A DNA stretch of 64,000 bases from Pseudooceanicola atlanticus (GCF_000768315.1 NZ_AQQX01000002.1:310001-374000); one strand, 5' to 3'; shown: positions 35,096 through 44,863, counted from the stretch's first letter. The notes: generated by a model not told the origin, from the sequence alone. A program made the numbers and translations.

Positions 35096-36001
35096 TCACA
35101 TTTTCTGTGCGGGAACCGGGGGTGTCACCTGCCGCTTCTTCACCTGAGCCTCGCGCCAGGTGATGAAACTGATCGCGCTGATGATCATCACGCCACCCAC
35201 GACCACCCAGGGATCGACCGGTTCGCCAAAGAAGATGGCCCCCAGCGACACCGCCCAGACCAGTTGCAGGAAGGTCACCGGCTGCGTCACCGTGATCGGC
35301 GCGGCCCGGAACCCCAATGTCATCACGTAATGGCCCAGCGTGGCGAAGATCGCGATGACGAACAGCACCAGCAATTGCCAGGCCGTCGGCACGACCCAGA
35401 CCGGCGCCGCCATAGGGATCAGCCCGATCGTCACCCAGGCCGACAGCATCGTCACCACCGTCACCGGGTCGGTTTCGTCCGTCATGTGCTTGGCCAGCAT
35501 GTAGGATCCGGCAAAGACCAGCGCCGCGATCAGCATGGCGTAATGCCCTGCCCCGATCTCGCGAAAGCCCGGCCGCAGGATGATCAGCGCCCCGATCAGC
35601 GCCACCACCACCGCCAGGATGCGCCGCAGGGCCAGCTTTTCGCCCAGGAACAGCGCCGCCCCGATGGTCACGTAGATCGGCGAGAGGTAGTTCATCGCCG
35701 TCACGTCCGCCAGGGGGATGCGCGCCATGGCATAGAACCACAGCGCCACACCCACGGCGTGCAGCGCGCCGCGCGCGATGAAGAACAGCCATTGCCCACG
35801 GCTCAGCCGGATCCGCAGGATCTGGCGCAGCGCCGGCACCAGCAGGATAAGGCCCAATGCGTAGCGCAGGAACGCCGCTTCGGGCGCGGGCACGACGGGG
35901 CCAAGATACTTGACCCCCGCATTGACCAGAACGAACAGAAGCCCGGCGGCAAAGGTCCACAGGACGCCCTCGACAGGCCGGGAATTGGCTGCTGATAACA
36001 T
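35096..36001 (-). CDS. EamA/DMT family transporter
   Basis: A 301-residue inner membrane protein with ten predicted helices in two EamA repeats (LWTFAAGLLFVLVNAGVKYL; VFAGSYMLAKHMTDE). Family members export amino acids or metabolites. Lies 56 bases downstream of argO on the same strand, so the two may be co-expressed. Substrate unknown. Confidence 0.87.
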   Translation of the reverse strand: MLSAANSRPVEGVLWTFAAGLLFVLVNAGVKYLGPVVPAPEAAFLRYALGLILLVPALRQILRIRLSRGQWLFFIARGALHAVGVALWFYAMARIPLADVTAMNYLSPIYVTIGAALFLGEKLALRRILAVVVALIGALIILRPGFREIGAGHYAMLIAALVFAGSYMLAKHMTDETDPVTVVTMLSAWVTIGLIPMAAPVWVVPTAWQLLVLFVIAIFATLGHYVMTLGFRAAPITVTQPVTFLQLVWAVSLGAIFFGEPVDPWVVVGGVMIISAISFITWREAQVKKRQVTPPVPAQKM

Positions 36002-36033
36002 GTATTCTGGGTGCCACGCCCGGGAACTGACCG

Positions 36034-36061
36034 CAAGGTCAAATCATCAAGGTCAAATCAT
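36034..36061. repeat. 14-base perfect tandem duplication at argO 3' end
   Basis: CAAGGTCAAATCAT occurs twice head to tail (36034-36047, 36048-36061). The second copy contains the argO stop codon; the first contains a decoy of it in the 3' untranslated part. Probably a recent replication slip. Confidence 0.75.
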
Positions 36062-36687
36062 CTGGCGACCAGCGTATAGGCGATGGCGAACATCACCAAA
36101 GCGATGACCAGGTCCAGAATGCGCCACGCCACGGGTCGGGCAAAGACCGGCCGCAGCAGCCCCGCCCCATAGCCCAGCGCGGCGAAGAACAGCATCGACG
36201 CCGTCGCGCCGCCCAGGATGAAGCCCTGCTTGTTCTCGTAGGGCGCCGACACCGCACCCATCAGCGCCATCGTGTCCAGGTAGACATGCGGATTGCCCCA
36301 GGTCAGCGCCAAACATGTGGCCACCACGCGGCCCAGCCCCTCGCCGCCGCCACGCGCCTGGTCCAGCACCTGTCCGCCCCGCCAGGCGGACCGCAGGGTC
36401 AGCGCCCCGTAGACCAGCAGGAACCCCGCGCCGCCGTATCGCATCGCCGGCTCCAGCCAGGGCAGACGCGCGGCCAAAGTGCCAAAGCCCAGCACACCGG
36501 CGGTGATCAGAACCGCGTCCGACACCCCGCAGATCAGCACAACGGCGGTCACGTGCTCCTGCCGCAGACCCTGGCGCAGGACAAAGGCGTTCTGCGCGCC
36601 GATTGCCACGATCAGCGACAAACCCAACCCGAAGGCTGCCAGGAAGGCGCGTAGAAAATCAGGCTCTAATGCAGGTGAATTGGGCAT
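36058..36687 (-). CDS. argO: LysE/ArgO family amino acid exporter
   Basis: A 209-residue six-helix exporter: GLGLSLIVAIGAQNAFVLRQGL is the LysE/ArgO hallmark and TWGNPHVYLDT is conserved. Exports arginine and/or lysine. ATG 36687 is preferred to 36735, whose extra codons are Arg-rich. It is divergent from the LysR gene argP, its classical activator. The stop lies in a tandem duplication. Confidence 0.9.
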   Translation of the reverse strand: MPNSPALEPDFLRAFLAAFGLGLSLIVAIGAQNAFVLRQGLRQEHVTAVVLICGVSDAVLITAGVLGFGTLAARLPWLEPAMRYGGAGFLLVYGALTLRSAWRGGQVLDQARGGGEGLGRVVATCLALTWGNPHVYLDTMALMGAVSAPYENKQGFILGGATASMLFFAALGYGAGLLRPVFARPVAWRILDLVIALVMFAIAYTLVAR

Positions 36688-36781
36688 TCTGGGGCCTTTC
36701 CGGGTGGCGGGTCGGCCTTCGGATAGGCGCTGCACTCAAGTAAGTGTAGCGAATAATCCTAAAGCTGGATAAGCATTGCTA

Positions 36782-37666
36782 ATGTTCGACTACACCCAGC
36801 TTGCCACCCTGTCCGCGATCCTGCGCCATGGCGCCTTTGACGCCGCGGCGGTCGAACTTGGCATCACCCAATCTGCCGTGTCCCAGCGGCTCCGGGCGCT
36901 GGAGGACCGGGTCGGCCAGCCGCTGGTGCAACGCGGCACGCCCTGCACCGGCACCGCCCTTGGCCAGCGCCTCGCCCGCCACGCCGAAGAGGTCGGGCTG
37001 ATGGAAAGCCGCCTTGCCGCAACCGCCGGGCTGGACCGCGCGGGGCCGCGCCGGGTGCGGATCGCCGTCAATGCCGACAGCCTCGCCGCGTGGATCCTGC
37101 CCGCCCTCGCGGATGCCCAGGCCGCCGCGCCGGACCTGCTCTTCGATCTGATCGTGGATGACGAAAGCCATTCCGCCAGCTGGCTCCGCGCGGGCGAGGT
37201 CACAGCCGCCGTCACCAGCACCGAGGCGCCCCCGACCGGCTGCGACAGCCATCCGCTGGGGCAGCTGCGCTACCTCGCCGTGGCCAGCCCCGACTGGGTC
37301 GCCCGGCATTGCCCCGACGGGGTGACCGGCGACGCGCTGCGCCGGGCGCCCTGCATGACCTTCGACCCGAAGGACCGGTTGCAGATGCGCTGGCTGGATC
37401 GCGAATTCGGCCCGGGCAAGCCGCCACCCACCCATTTCCTGCCCTCGCCCCGCGCCTTCCACGACGGCGCGCTGCTGGGGCTGGGCTGGGGCATGAACCC
37501 CGAACCGCTGATCCGCGACGACCTCGCCGCAGGTCGGCTGGTCCCGCTGCGCCCGGACCGGCCGCTGGATCAGGCGCTTTACTGGCAGGTGTCGCGCCGC
37601 ATGGCCCCGGCCATCGCCGTTCTGACCCAGTCGGTGCGCAAAACGGCAAGGCTGCATCTGCATTGA
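36782..37666 (+). CDS. argP: LysR family regulator ArgP/LysG
   Basis: A 294-residue LysR regulator: YTQLATLSAILRHGAFDAAA helix, ITQSAVSQRLRALEDRVGQP recognition helix, and a C-terminal effector domain (SLAAWILPALADAQAAAPDL). Divergence from argO is the classical ArgP/LysG layout: basic amino acids trigger exporter expression. ATG 36782 or TTG 36776 are both possible. The 94-base spacer has ATAATCC and GGATAAG dyad-like sequence as a candidate T-N11-A site. Confidence 0.9.
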   Translation: MFDYTQLATLSAILRHGAFDAAAVELGITQSAVSQRLRALEDRVGQPLVQRGTPCTGTALGQRLARHAEEVGLMESRLAATAGLDRAGPRRVRIAVNADSLAAWILPALADAQAAAPDLLFDLIVDDESHSASWLRAGEVTAAVTSTEAPPTGCDSHPLGQLRYLAVASPDWVARHCPDGVTGDALRRAPCMTFDPKDRLQMRWLDREFGPGKPPPTHFLPSPRAFHDGALLGLGWGMNPEPLIRDDLAAGRLVPLRPDRPLDQALYWQVSRRMAPAIAVLTQSVRKTARLHLH

Positions 37667-37728
37667 CCCCGCACCGCGTCGCGCCCACTCTCGCGCCGAA
37701 TGACTCGTCCAGGACGCGGGAGGTCGCG

Positions 37729-38439
37729 ATGACGCAAGGCACCAATCACCCCTACATGTGCAACGGCACGGAATGCATCGGCTACCTAGCCCTGCCCGAC
37801 GGCGATGGCCCGGCGCCGGGTATCCTCGTCTCGCCTGCCTTCATGGGGCTGTCGGACACCGAACGCGCCGCCTGTGACCGGTTGGCCGCGCAGGGCTATG
37901 TCGCGCTTGGCGTCGACTATTATTCTGGCGGCACCCTGGCCAAGGATCGCGAAGAGGCGGCCTCCCTGATGGCCGAGATGCAGAACAACCGCCCCCTTCT
38001 GGCCGAACGGATGCAGGGCGCGCTGGCCGAACTGGCCGCCCAGCCCCGCACCAAGGGGCAGAAGCTGGGGGCCATGGGCTATTGCTTCGGCGGCAAGTCG
38101 GTGCTCGACCTCGCCCGCATCGGGGCAGAGTTTGCCGCCGGTGTCTCGCTCCACGGGGTCTATGACGCGCCGCCCTCCGGCTCGCAGAGGATGCACCCGG
38201 CGCTGCTGATCCTGCATGGCTGGGATGACCCGCTCTGCCCGCCCGACGCGACCGTCGCCCTCGCCGCCGAGATGACCGAACATTGCGACGACTGGCAGAT
38301 CCTGTCCTTCGGCGCGACTGGCCATGCCTTCACCAATCCCAAGGCCGCCCCCGGCAACGGCTTCGGCTATTCGGAAAAAGCCGCCAAACGGTCCTGGCGC
38401 GCCCTATCGGACTTCTTCGAGGACGAGCTGCGCAGCTAG
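37729..38439 (+). CDS. Dienelactone hydrolase family protein
   Basis: A 236-residue alpha/beta hydrolase with the DLH triad: C119 in GYCFGG, D166/D167 in HGWDDP and H199 in GATGHAF. DLH family members hydrolyse dienelactones or other small esters; the substrate here is not inferable. ATG 37729 follows GCGGGAGGTCGCG. It starts 62 bases after argP on the same strand. Confidence 0.88.
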   Translation: MTQGTNHPYMCNGTECIGYLALPDGDGPAPGILVSPAFMGLSDTERAACDRLAAQGYVALGVDYYSGGTLAKDREEAASLMAEMQNNRPLLAERMQGALAELAAQPRTKGQKLGAMGYCFGGKSVLDLARIGAEFAAGVSLHGVYDAPPSGSQRMHPALLILHGWDDPLCPPDATVALAAEMTEHCDDWQILSFGATGHAFTNPKAAPGNGFGYSEKAAKRSWRALSDFFEDELRS

Positions 38440-38478
38440 GGCCCGACAGGTCAGGCCCCGTGTCCGGCCCGAAATCGC

Positions 38479-38522
38479 ACCGACGCAATACCGACGTGAT
38501 ACCGACGTAATGCCGATGTGAA
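38479..38522 (+). repeat. Four 11-base tandem repeats
   Basis: ACCGACGCAAT, ACCGACGTGAT, ACCGACGTAAT and GCCGATGTGAA follow each other without gaps. The 11-base period is about one DNA turn, so sites would face the same side of the helix. They lie between the dienelactone hydrolase stop and the yebC terminator. Confidence 0.8.
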
Positions 38523-38536
38523 ATTTCGGGTCTTTT

Positions 38537-38570
38537 CAAAAGGAAAGGCCCGGATCCTGCGATCCGGGCC
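38537..38570 (-). terminator. Rho-independent terminator of yebC
   Basis: GGCCCGGATC (38547-38556) pairs perfectly with GATCCGGGCC (38561-38570). On the minus strand TTTCCTTTTG follows the stem. It is 32 bases beyond the yebC stop. Confidence 0.7.
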
Positions 38571-38602
38571 CAAACCCACCGTACGGTGCGCAACAGCTCG
38601 GG

Positions 38603-39343
38603 TCAGAGCTGTTCCATCACCTCGTCGGACGCTTCGAAGTTCGCCGTGACGCGCTGCACGTCGTCATCGTCTTCCAGCGCCTCGATCAGCTTCATCAGCT
38701 TCTGCATGTTCTCGAGGTCCATGTCGGTCGTGGTGGTCGGCTTCCAGATCAGCTTGGTCGATTCACTCTCGCCCAGCTCGCCTTCCAGCGCCCCCGACAC
38801 GTCGTTCAGATCGGTGTCCGCGCAATAGATGATATGCCCGTCTTCCGAGCTTTCGACATCTTCCGCCCCGGCCTCGATCGCGGCCATCATGACGGTATCC
38901 GCATCGCCGACTTCAGCCGGGTAGACCACCTCGCCCTTGCGTTCGAACATGAAGCCCACGGACCCGGTTTCGCCCAGGTTCCCGCCGTTCTTCGAGAAGG
39001 TCGAACGCACGTTCGATGCCGTACGGTTGCGGTTGTCGGTCATTGCCTCGACGATCACCGCCACGCCGTTCGGGCCGTAGCCCTCGTAGCGGATTTCCTC
39101 GTAATCGTCGCCGTCGCCCGCCTGGGATTTCTTGATCGCGCGTTCGATCACGTCCTTCGGCACGGATTGCGATTTCGCTTCCTTCACCGCGAGGCGCAGG
39201 CGCGGATTCTTGTCGGGATCGGGATCACCCATCTTGGCGGCAACGGTGATCTCCTTGGAAAGCTTGGAGAAAAGCTTGGACCGCGCAGCGTCCTGACGCC
39301 CTTTGCGGTGCTGGATATTTGCCCATTTGGAATGGCCGGCCAT
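38603..39343 (-). CDS. yebC: YebC/PmpR family DNA-binding regulatory protein
   Basis: A 246-residue protein starting [20 protein letters not shown], the diagnostic YebC N-terminus, and containing [20 protein letters not shown] and [19 protein letters not shown]. Family members act as transcription regulators and/or in translation of polyproline stretches. Full length. ATG 39343 with GGAGGCACC upstream. Confidence 0.96.
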   Translation of the reverse strand: MAGHSKWANIQHRKGRQDAARSKLFSKLSKEITVAAKMGDPDPDKNPRLRLAVKEAKSQSVPKDVIERAIKKSQAGDGDDYEEIRYEGYGPNGVAVIVEAMTDNRNRTASNVRSTFSKNGGNLGETGSVGFMFERKGEVVYPAEVGDADTVMMAAIEAGAEDVESSEDGHIIYCADTDLNDVSGALEGELGESESTKLIWKPTTTTDMDLENMQKLMKLIEALEDDDDVQRVTANFEASDEVMEQL

Positions 39344-39579
39344 GGTGCCTCCGTGGCATGAAGTCCGAATGTCGATTGATCTGCGCTTCTATATGTCAAG
39401 CGAGGATGGCGGTGCAAGTGGGCCGCGCCGTATCCTCCTTGATAGCAGGCATTTCACGGCACGATCCGGGCCGCACGCAGCGTCAGAACCGCCCGTTCCG
39501 CGTTTGCCGTTTGCGCCGCATCGCGAAACCTGTGATGGAGGTGACGCCCCTTCCCTCCACCCCTCTGACATCGCGGCCC

Positions 39580-40206
39580 ATGAACTCCCTCTTCGAGCAA
39601 TTCGTCATCCTGTGGGTCGTCATCGACCCGATCGGCACCATCCCCGTCTTCGTCGCCGTCACCGCCGGAATGCCCTCTGCCGCGCTGCGCAAGACGGCCA
39701 TCCAGGCCGCGCTGGTGGCGACGCTGGTGCTGGGCTTCTTCCTGGTGCTGGGGCAGTTCCTGATCGACGCGCTCGGCATCTCGCTGCCGGCCTTCCAGAT
39801 CGCGGGCGGGGTAATCCTGTTCCTCTTCGCGCTGACGATGATCTTCGGGCTGAATTCCGGTTCCAACGGGGTGGAGCAGGAACGCGGCGACGGCATGCCC
39901 GCGATCTTCCCCCTCGCCGTACCCTCGCTGGCGTCACCCGGCGCGATCCTGGCCATCGTCCTGCTGACCGACAACAACCGCTTTTCCATTCCCGAGCAGG
40001 CCGTTACGGCGGCGATCATGGTATCGGTGATGATCATCGCCCTGCTCTTCATGCTGACCGCCGGCCCGATCCTGCGGGTGATCCGCAAAAGCGGTGCGGC
40101 CATCGTCAGCCGGGTCATGGGCATGGTCCTGGCCGCCGTCGCGGTCGACAACGTGATCGAGGCGATCTTTCAACTGGTCGCCGAAGGTCCCTCCGCCCCG
40201 CTCTGA
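39580..40206 (+). CDS. MarC family integral membrane protein
   Basis: A 208-residue six-helix protein with the MarC pattern FVILWVVIDPIGTIPVFVAVT at the N-terminus, PLAVPSLASPGAI in the middle and a conserved NVIEAI near the end. Function unclear in the family despite the multiple-antibiotic-resistance name. ATG 39580 matches homologues; the upstream open frame overlaps yebC's promoter area and has no support. Confidence 0.87.
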   Translation: MNSLFEQFVILWVVIDPIGTIPVFVAVTAGMPSAALRKTAIQAALVATLVLGFFLVLGQFLIDALGISLPAFQIAGGVILFLFALTMIFGLNSGSNGVEQERGDGMPAIFPLAVPSLASPGAILAIVLLTDNNRFSIPEQAVTAAIMVSVMIIALLFMLTAGPILRVIRKSGAAIVSRVMGMVLAAVAVDNVIEAIFQLVAEGPSAPL

Positions 40207-40319
40207 TCCTGCGCCCCGGTCGGGCATCCGCACGGAACGGCACTAAGCGCATTCCAAGCCCAACCCGACCCCGCGCAATATCCGCGTGACCTTGCCGAGG
40301 GCAACGCTATTGTCCCCGC

Positions 40320-42092
40320 ATGGATATGGATCAGATCATTCTCTTTTCGCTGTTCGGCGGGGTCTTCGGCTTCTTGCTCTGGGGGCGCTGGCGCTATGAT
40401 ATCGTTGCCTTTTCCGCGCTTCTTCTGGGCGTGGTTCTTGGGGTGGTCGAGGTCGACAACGCCTTTTCCGGCTTCGGTCATCCGGCCACGCTGGTGGTCG
40501 CGCTGGTCCTGATCGTATCCGCAGGGCTGGTCCGGTCCGGGGCGGTCTACCTGATCACCCGAACGCTCGTGGACAGCACCCGTTCGCTTGGCACGCATAT
40601 CACGATCATGGGCGGGATCGGCGGCGTGCTGTCGGCCTTCATGAACAATGTCGCGGCCCTTGCGCTGTTGATGCCGGTGGACATCCAGACCGCGCGCAAG
40701 GCGGGCCGTGCACCGGGCCTGTCGCTGATGCCGCTGAGCTTTGCGACGATCCTGGGCGGCATGGCAACGCTGATCGGCACGCCCCCCAACATCATCATCG
40801 CCACGATCCGCGAAGACAGCCTGGGCGAGTCGTTCCGCATGTTCGACTTCGCCCCCGTGGGTGCGGTCACGGCGCTTGTCGGCCTGGCCTTCGTCGCGCT
40901 GTTCGGCTGGCGTCTGATCCCCGCGCGCGAGGATGCAACGGTCCAGGGCAAGGACCTTGCCCCCTACGTCGCCGAACTAACCGTGCCCGAAGGCAACAAG
41001 CAGATCGGCGCGCGGGTCGGCGAATTGTCCGAGGCCGCCGAGAAGTCCGACGTCGCCATCATCGGTCTGATCCGCAACGGAAAACGGCTGTACGGCAACG
41101 CGCGAAACAATGTGATCCAGGCCGGCGACGCCCTGGTGCTGGAGGCCACGCCCGATGCCCTGGACGAATTCCGCGCGGCCCTGTCCCTCGCCTTTTCCGA
41201 TGACCGGCGCGAAGAGTTGTTGAAGGCCGATAGCGAGGGCCTCGACATGATCGAGGTCGTGGTGAAACCGGAAAGCCGCATCAACGGCAAGACAGCGCAA
41301 TCCATCGGCCTGTCCTGGCGCCAGCGGGCCGTGGTCATGGGCATTGCGCGCCAGGGCCGTCGGATCACCTCGCAGGTGCGCAAGACCACCGTGCAGCCCG
41401 GGGATATCCTGCTGATCCTCGTGCAGAAAGATACCGGCAGCGATGTGGCCGACTGGCTGGGCGTGCTGCCGCTGGCCGACCGGGGACTGGCCGTGACCCA
41501 GGACAGCAAGACCTGGGCCGCCATCGGCCTGTTCGGGGCGGCGGTCGCGGCGGCGAGCTTTGGCCTGATCTACCTGCCCATTGCCCTGGGGATCGTCGTG
41601 GTCGCCTATGTCCTGATGCGGATCCTGCCGTTGCAGGAGCTGTATGATCACGTCGAATGGCCCGTGGTCGTCCTGTTGGGGTCGATGATCCCATTGGGGC
41701 AGGCGCTGGACAGTTCCGGGGGCACTTCGCTGATCGCGGAGAACCTGATCTGGCTGACCGATGGCTGGCCCGCCTGGGCGATCCTGGCCGCGCTGATGGT
41801 GGTGACGATGTCGCTGTCGGACGTGCTGAACAACACCGCCACGGCGATTGTCGCGGCCCCAATCGGCATCCAGATGGCGCAGGGGCTGAACGTGTCGCCC
41901 GACCCGTTCCTGATGGCCGTTGCTGTCGCCGCGTCCTCGGCCTTCCTGACGCCGATCGGGCACAAGAACAACACGCTGATCCTTGGCCCCGGCGGCTATC
42001 GCTTCGGGGATTACTGGCGCATGGGCCTTCCGCTGGAGATCCTGGTGGTCGCGGTGTCGATCCCGGCGATTCTGGTGTTCTGGCCGCTCTGA
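40320..42092 (+). CDS. SLC13 family transporter with RCK_C domains, copy A
   Basis: A 590-residue inner membrane transporter. Two half-domains of hydrophobic helices flank a soluble middle with two RCK_C (TrkA-C) domains (about residues 215-385). Substrate-site motifs are NNVAALALLMPV and GTPPNIIIA in the first half and NNTATAIVAAPI with TPIGHKNNTLILGPGGY in the second. SLC13 members carry di-carboxylates or sulfate/arsenite-like anions with Na+ or H+. Tail-to-tail with copy B, 7 bases apart. Confidence 0.9.
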   Translation: MDMDQIILFSLFGGVFGFLLWGRWRYDIVAFSALLLGVVLGVVEVDNAFSGFGHPATLVVALVLIVSAGLVRSGAVYLITRTLVDSTRSLGTHITIMGGIGGVLSAFMNNVAALALLMPVDIQTARKAGRAPGLSLMPLSFATILGGMATLIGTPPNIIIATIREDSLGESFRMFDFAPVGAVTALVGLAFVALFGWRLIPAREDATVQGKDLAPYVAELTVPEGNKQIGARVGELSEAAEKSDVAIIGLIRNGKRLYGNARNNVIQAGDALVLEATPDALDEFRAALSLAFSDDRREELLKADSEGLDMIEVVVKPESRINGKTAQSIGLSWRQRAVVMGIARQGRRITSQVRKTTVQPGDILLILVQKDTGSDVADWLGVLPLADRGLAVTQDSKTWAAIGLFGAAVAAASFGLIYLPIALGIVVVAYVLMRILPLQELYDHVEWPVVVLLGSMIPLGQALDSSGGTSLIAENLIWLTDGWPAWAILAALMVVTMSLSDVLNNTATAIVAAPIGIQMAQGLNVSPDPFLMAVAVAASSAFLTPIGHKNNTLILGPGGYRFGDYWRMGLPLEILVVAVSIPAILVFWPL

Positions 42093-42099
42093 GCGGGGC

Positions 42100-43878
42100 T
42101 TACAGCGGCCAGATCAGGGGGATGACCGCCGACACGATCAGGCCCATCGACAGGTTCAGCGGGATGCCGATCTTCATGAAGTCGGTGAACTTGTAGCCGC
42201 CGGGGCCGTAGACCATCATGTTGGTCTGATAGCCGATCGGCGTCGCGAAAGAGGCAGAGGCCGCCACCATCACCGCGATGACCAGCGGCCGCGGATCGAC
42301 CCCGATGGCCTGCGCCAGCCCGATGGCAATGGGGGTCACGACCACGGCGACGGCGTTGTTCGACACCATTTCCGTCAGGACCGAGGTCAGCAGGTAGATC
42401 GACCAGATCACGAAGAAGATCGGCAGGTCCATCAGGAAGGGCGACACGGCCTGCACGATCAGCTCCACCGCGCCGGTATGTTCCAGCGCCGCCCCGACCG
42501 CGAGCATGGAAAAGATCATCGCCAGCAATCGCCCGTCGACATAGGAAAACGCCTCGTCAGCGTCGATGCAGCGGGTGACCAGAACCAGCGCGACGGCCAG
42601 CACCGTCAGCATGAAGATCGGCGCCACGCCAAAGCCCGCCAGCGCCACGATGGCAAAGAGCGCGATGATCGCGATCGGGGCCTGTTCGCGGCGGAACCCG
42701 CGGGCCGAAGGCTGCGAGACATCCACCATCTGCATGTCCTGGGACAGGCGGCGAATGTCCTCGGGCGCGCCTTCCAGCAGCAGGGTATCGCCCACGCGGA
42801 CAACGGTTTCATCCAGTTGCCGCCCGATATTCTGGTTCCGGCGATGCACGGCCAGCACGTAGACACCGTAGCGGCGGCGCAGGCGCAGCGATCCCAGTTC
42901 ACGGCCCACCATGGTGCAGCCGGGGGTGATCAGCGCCTCGACGGTCGTGGTTTCCACGGCCGAGATCTGATCGACCCGCTTGAGGCTCTTGTTGCGCTGC
43001 AGGCTCAGCAATTCGGAAATCTGAGAGCGCAGGACGACCCGGTCCCCGACCTCGAGAACGACGTCCTTGAGGTTGCGGCGCAGCGACACGTCGCCCCGAA
43101 CGACGTCGATCAGCCGCACGCCCTCGCGCTTGAACAGCTGCACGTCCAGCACATCGCGGCCCACGAGGTTCGATTCGGGCGGGATCACGGCCTCGGTGAA
43201 GAACTTCATCTTGGAGCGGTCAGACAGAAGTGTCGCCATGCTGTCCCGCTTGGGCAGCAGGAACGGCCCCAGCACGCCGAGGTAGAGCATCCCCCACGCC
43301 ACGACGACCAGGCCGATCGGGGTCACCTCGAAGATCGAGAACGGCTCCATCCCGCGGGCGCGCGCGACACCGTCGACCAACAGGTTGGTCGAGGTCCCGA
43401 TAAGGGTCAGCGTGCCGCCCATGATCGCCGCGTAGGACAGCGGGATCAGCAGGCGCGAGGCCGACGCGCCCAGCTTGCGCGCCAATTGAACGAAAACCGG
43501 GATCATCACGACGACCACGGGCGTGTTCGCCACAATGGCCGAGGCCACGATGACAAAGGCCAGAAGCGCCGCGATGGCCACCTTGGGCCGTGTCGCGTAG
43601 CTTTCGGCCAATTGCGTGAAGGCATCCAGCGCGCCGGTTCGGACCAGGGCGCCCATGATGATGAACATCGCGCCGATGGTCCAGGGCGCCGGGTTCGACA
43701 GCACCGACAGGGCGTTGTCGTAGGGCAGCAGGCCAAGGGCCAGCATCAGTGCCGCGCCGGTGACGGCCACGACTTCTGCCGGGTAGATCTCGCGCACGAA
43801 CAGCGCGAACATGACGATAACCACACCCAGGGTCAGAACGGCGGCCCCGGTCTGGGACACGTTCAGGAATTCGATCAC
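42100..43878 (-). CDS. SLC13 family transporter with RCK_C domains, copy B
   Basis: A 592-residue protein of the same architecture as copy A: NTPVVVVMIPVFVQLA and GTSTNLLVDG, two RCK_C domains in the middle, and SNNAVAVVVTPIAIGLA, TPIGYQTNMMVYGPGGYKF at the end; both finish in -WPL. Start is GTG 43878 with GGAG 10 bases upstream. It differs from A in the substrate motifs (GTSTN versus GTPPN), so it may carry another anion. Confidence 0.9.
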   Translation of the reverse strand: MIEFLNVSQTGAAVLTLGVVIVMFALFVREIYPAEVVAVTGAALMLALGLLPYDNALSVLSNPAPWTIGAMFIIMGALVRTGALDAFTQLAESYATRPKVAIAALLAFVIVASAIVANTPVVVVMIPVFVQLARKLGASASRLLIPLSYAAIMGGTLTLIGTSTNLLVDGVARARGMEPFSIFEVTPIGLVVVAWGMLYLGVLGPFLLPKRDSMATLLSDRSKMKFFTEAVIPPESNLVGRDVLDVQLFKREGVRLIDVVRGDVSLRRNLKDVVLEVGDRVVLRSQISELLSLQRNKSLKRVDQISAVETTTVEALITPGCTMVGRELGSLRLRRRYGVYVLAVHRRNQNIGRQLDETVVRVGDTLLLEGAPEDIRRLSQDMQMVDVSQPSARGFRREQAPIAIIALFAIVALAGFGVAPIFMLTVLAVALVLVTRCIDADEAFSYVDGRLLAMIFSMLAVGAALEHTGAVELIVQAVSPFLMDLPIFFVIWSIYLLTSVLTEMVSNNAVAVVVTPIAIGLAQAIGVDPRPLVIAVMVAASASFATPIGYQTNMMVYGPGGYKFTDFMKIGIPLNLSMGLIVSAVIPLIWPL

Positions 43879-43933
43879 GTCAATGCTCCGGCTTCTGGTC
43901 TGACGGGACGCATCACAGCGCGCCGTCGCCTAT

Positions 43934-44863
43934 CTAGGCGTCTTGGCCCGCTTCGGGCAAGGCCGCTCTTGGTTTGAGCTCAGGTCGGGGTTGGACAAGC
44001 GCCATTCCCACCAGCATCAGCGCCAGTGCTGCCCAGATCTGAGGCGCATAGCGTTCCCCCAGCAGCAGCATCGACCAGACCAGCCCGAACACCGTCACCA
44101 AGTAACTGACCTGCACCGCAAAAAGCGGCCCCGCGCGGCCCACCAGCCAGACATAGCCGGTATAGACCGCCGCATGGACGGCCGCCGAGACGATCAGCGC
44201 AGCCTCCGGCTTGCCGATTTCCGCGGGCAGGATGAATTGCCCCATGGCCAGTGCCGCGGGCAGCGCGGTCACAGCACCTATGCAGGAGGCCAGAAACAAT
44301 GTCTGCACTGCGTCCATCCGGTAGGTGCCGAATTTCGCGACGACATTGCCCTCCAGCGCGTAGAAGGCTGGGGCAATCAGAGCGACGGGGATCCAAAGGA
44401 CCATGGCCGGGTCAGGCAGGCTGGCCTCGGGCAGCGCGATCAACAGGACGGCGACCAGCCCGGTCGTCAGCCCGGCAAAGCGGCGCAGGCTGAAATGATC
44501 CGTCGCCATGGCCATCGCAATCGGAAAGCTGATGATCGGCACGAGGGAGAGCAGGATCGAAAGCACCCCCGCCGGCAGATGCACCGCCGCGCGGTAGGAC
44601 GCGACCGCCGGCAGCACGGTTCCGATCAGCGCAATGACGAGGGCCATGACCCATTGGTCGCGGGTAGGCCGGAACAGGCGACCCGTTGCGGCGCAGATCG
44701 CGCCCAGGATCACCGCGCCGATCAGCGCCTGCCAGAACACCAGGCCCAGCGGTTGATACCCGGTGCTGACCGCGATCTTGTTCAGGGGCTGCGTCAGCGC
44801 CCAGCCCGCCCCGATGACGATCAGCAGGAGGGTCAGGATCAGGGTGGTCCGTCGTCCGCTCAC
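43934..44863 (-). CDS. EamA/DMT family transporter, second copy
   Basis: A 309-residue ten-helix DMT protein: GAGWALTQPLNKIAVSTGYQ at the start, EGNVVAKFGTYRMDAVQT at mid-protein and SMLLLGERYAPQIWAALALM near the end. Its start overlaps the YmdB-like gene's stop by 4 bases (ATGA), so they are co-translated. Substrate unknown. Confidence 0.87.
   Translation of the reverse strand: MSGRRTTLILTLLLIVIGAGWALTQPLNKIAVSTGYQPLGLVFWQALIGAVILGAICAATGRLFRPTRDQWVMALVIALIGTVLPAVASYRAAVHLPAGVLSILLSLVPIISFPIAMAMATDHFSLRRFAGLTTGLVAVLLIALPEASLPDPAMVLWIPVALIAPAFYALEGNVVAKFGTYRMDAVQTLFLASCIGAVTALPAALAMGQFILPAEIGKPEAALIVSAAVHAAVYTGYVWLVGRAGPLFAVQVSYLVTVFGLVWSMLLLGERYAPQIWAALALMLVGMALVQPRPELKPRAALPEAGQDA

Noticed and set aside
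41983-43977. 664-codon open frame on the plus strand
   Set aside because: Antisense to SLC13 copy B; no domains and no ribosome binding site.
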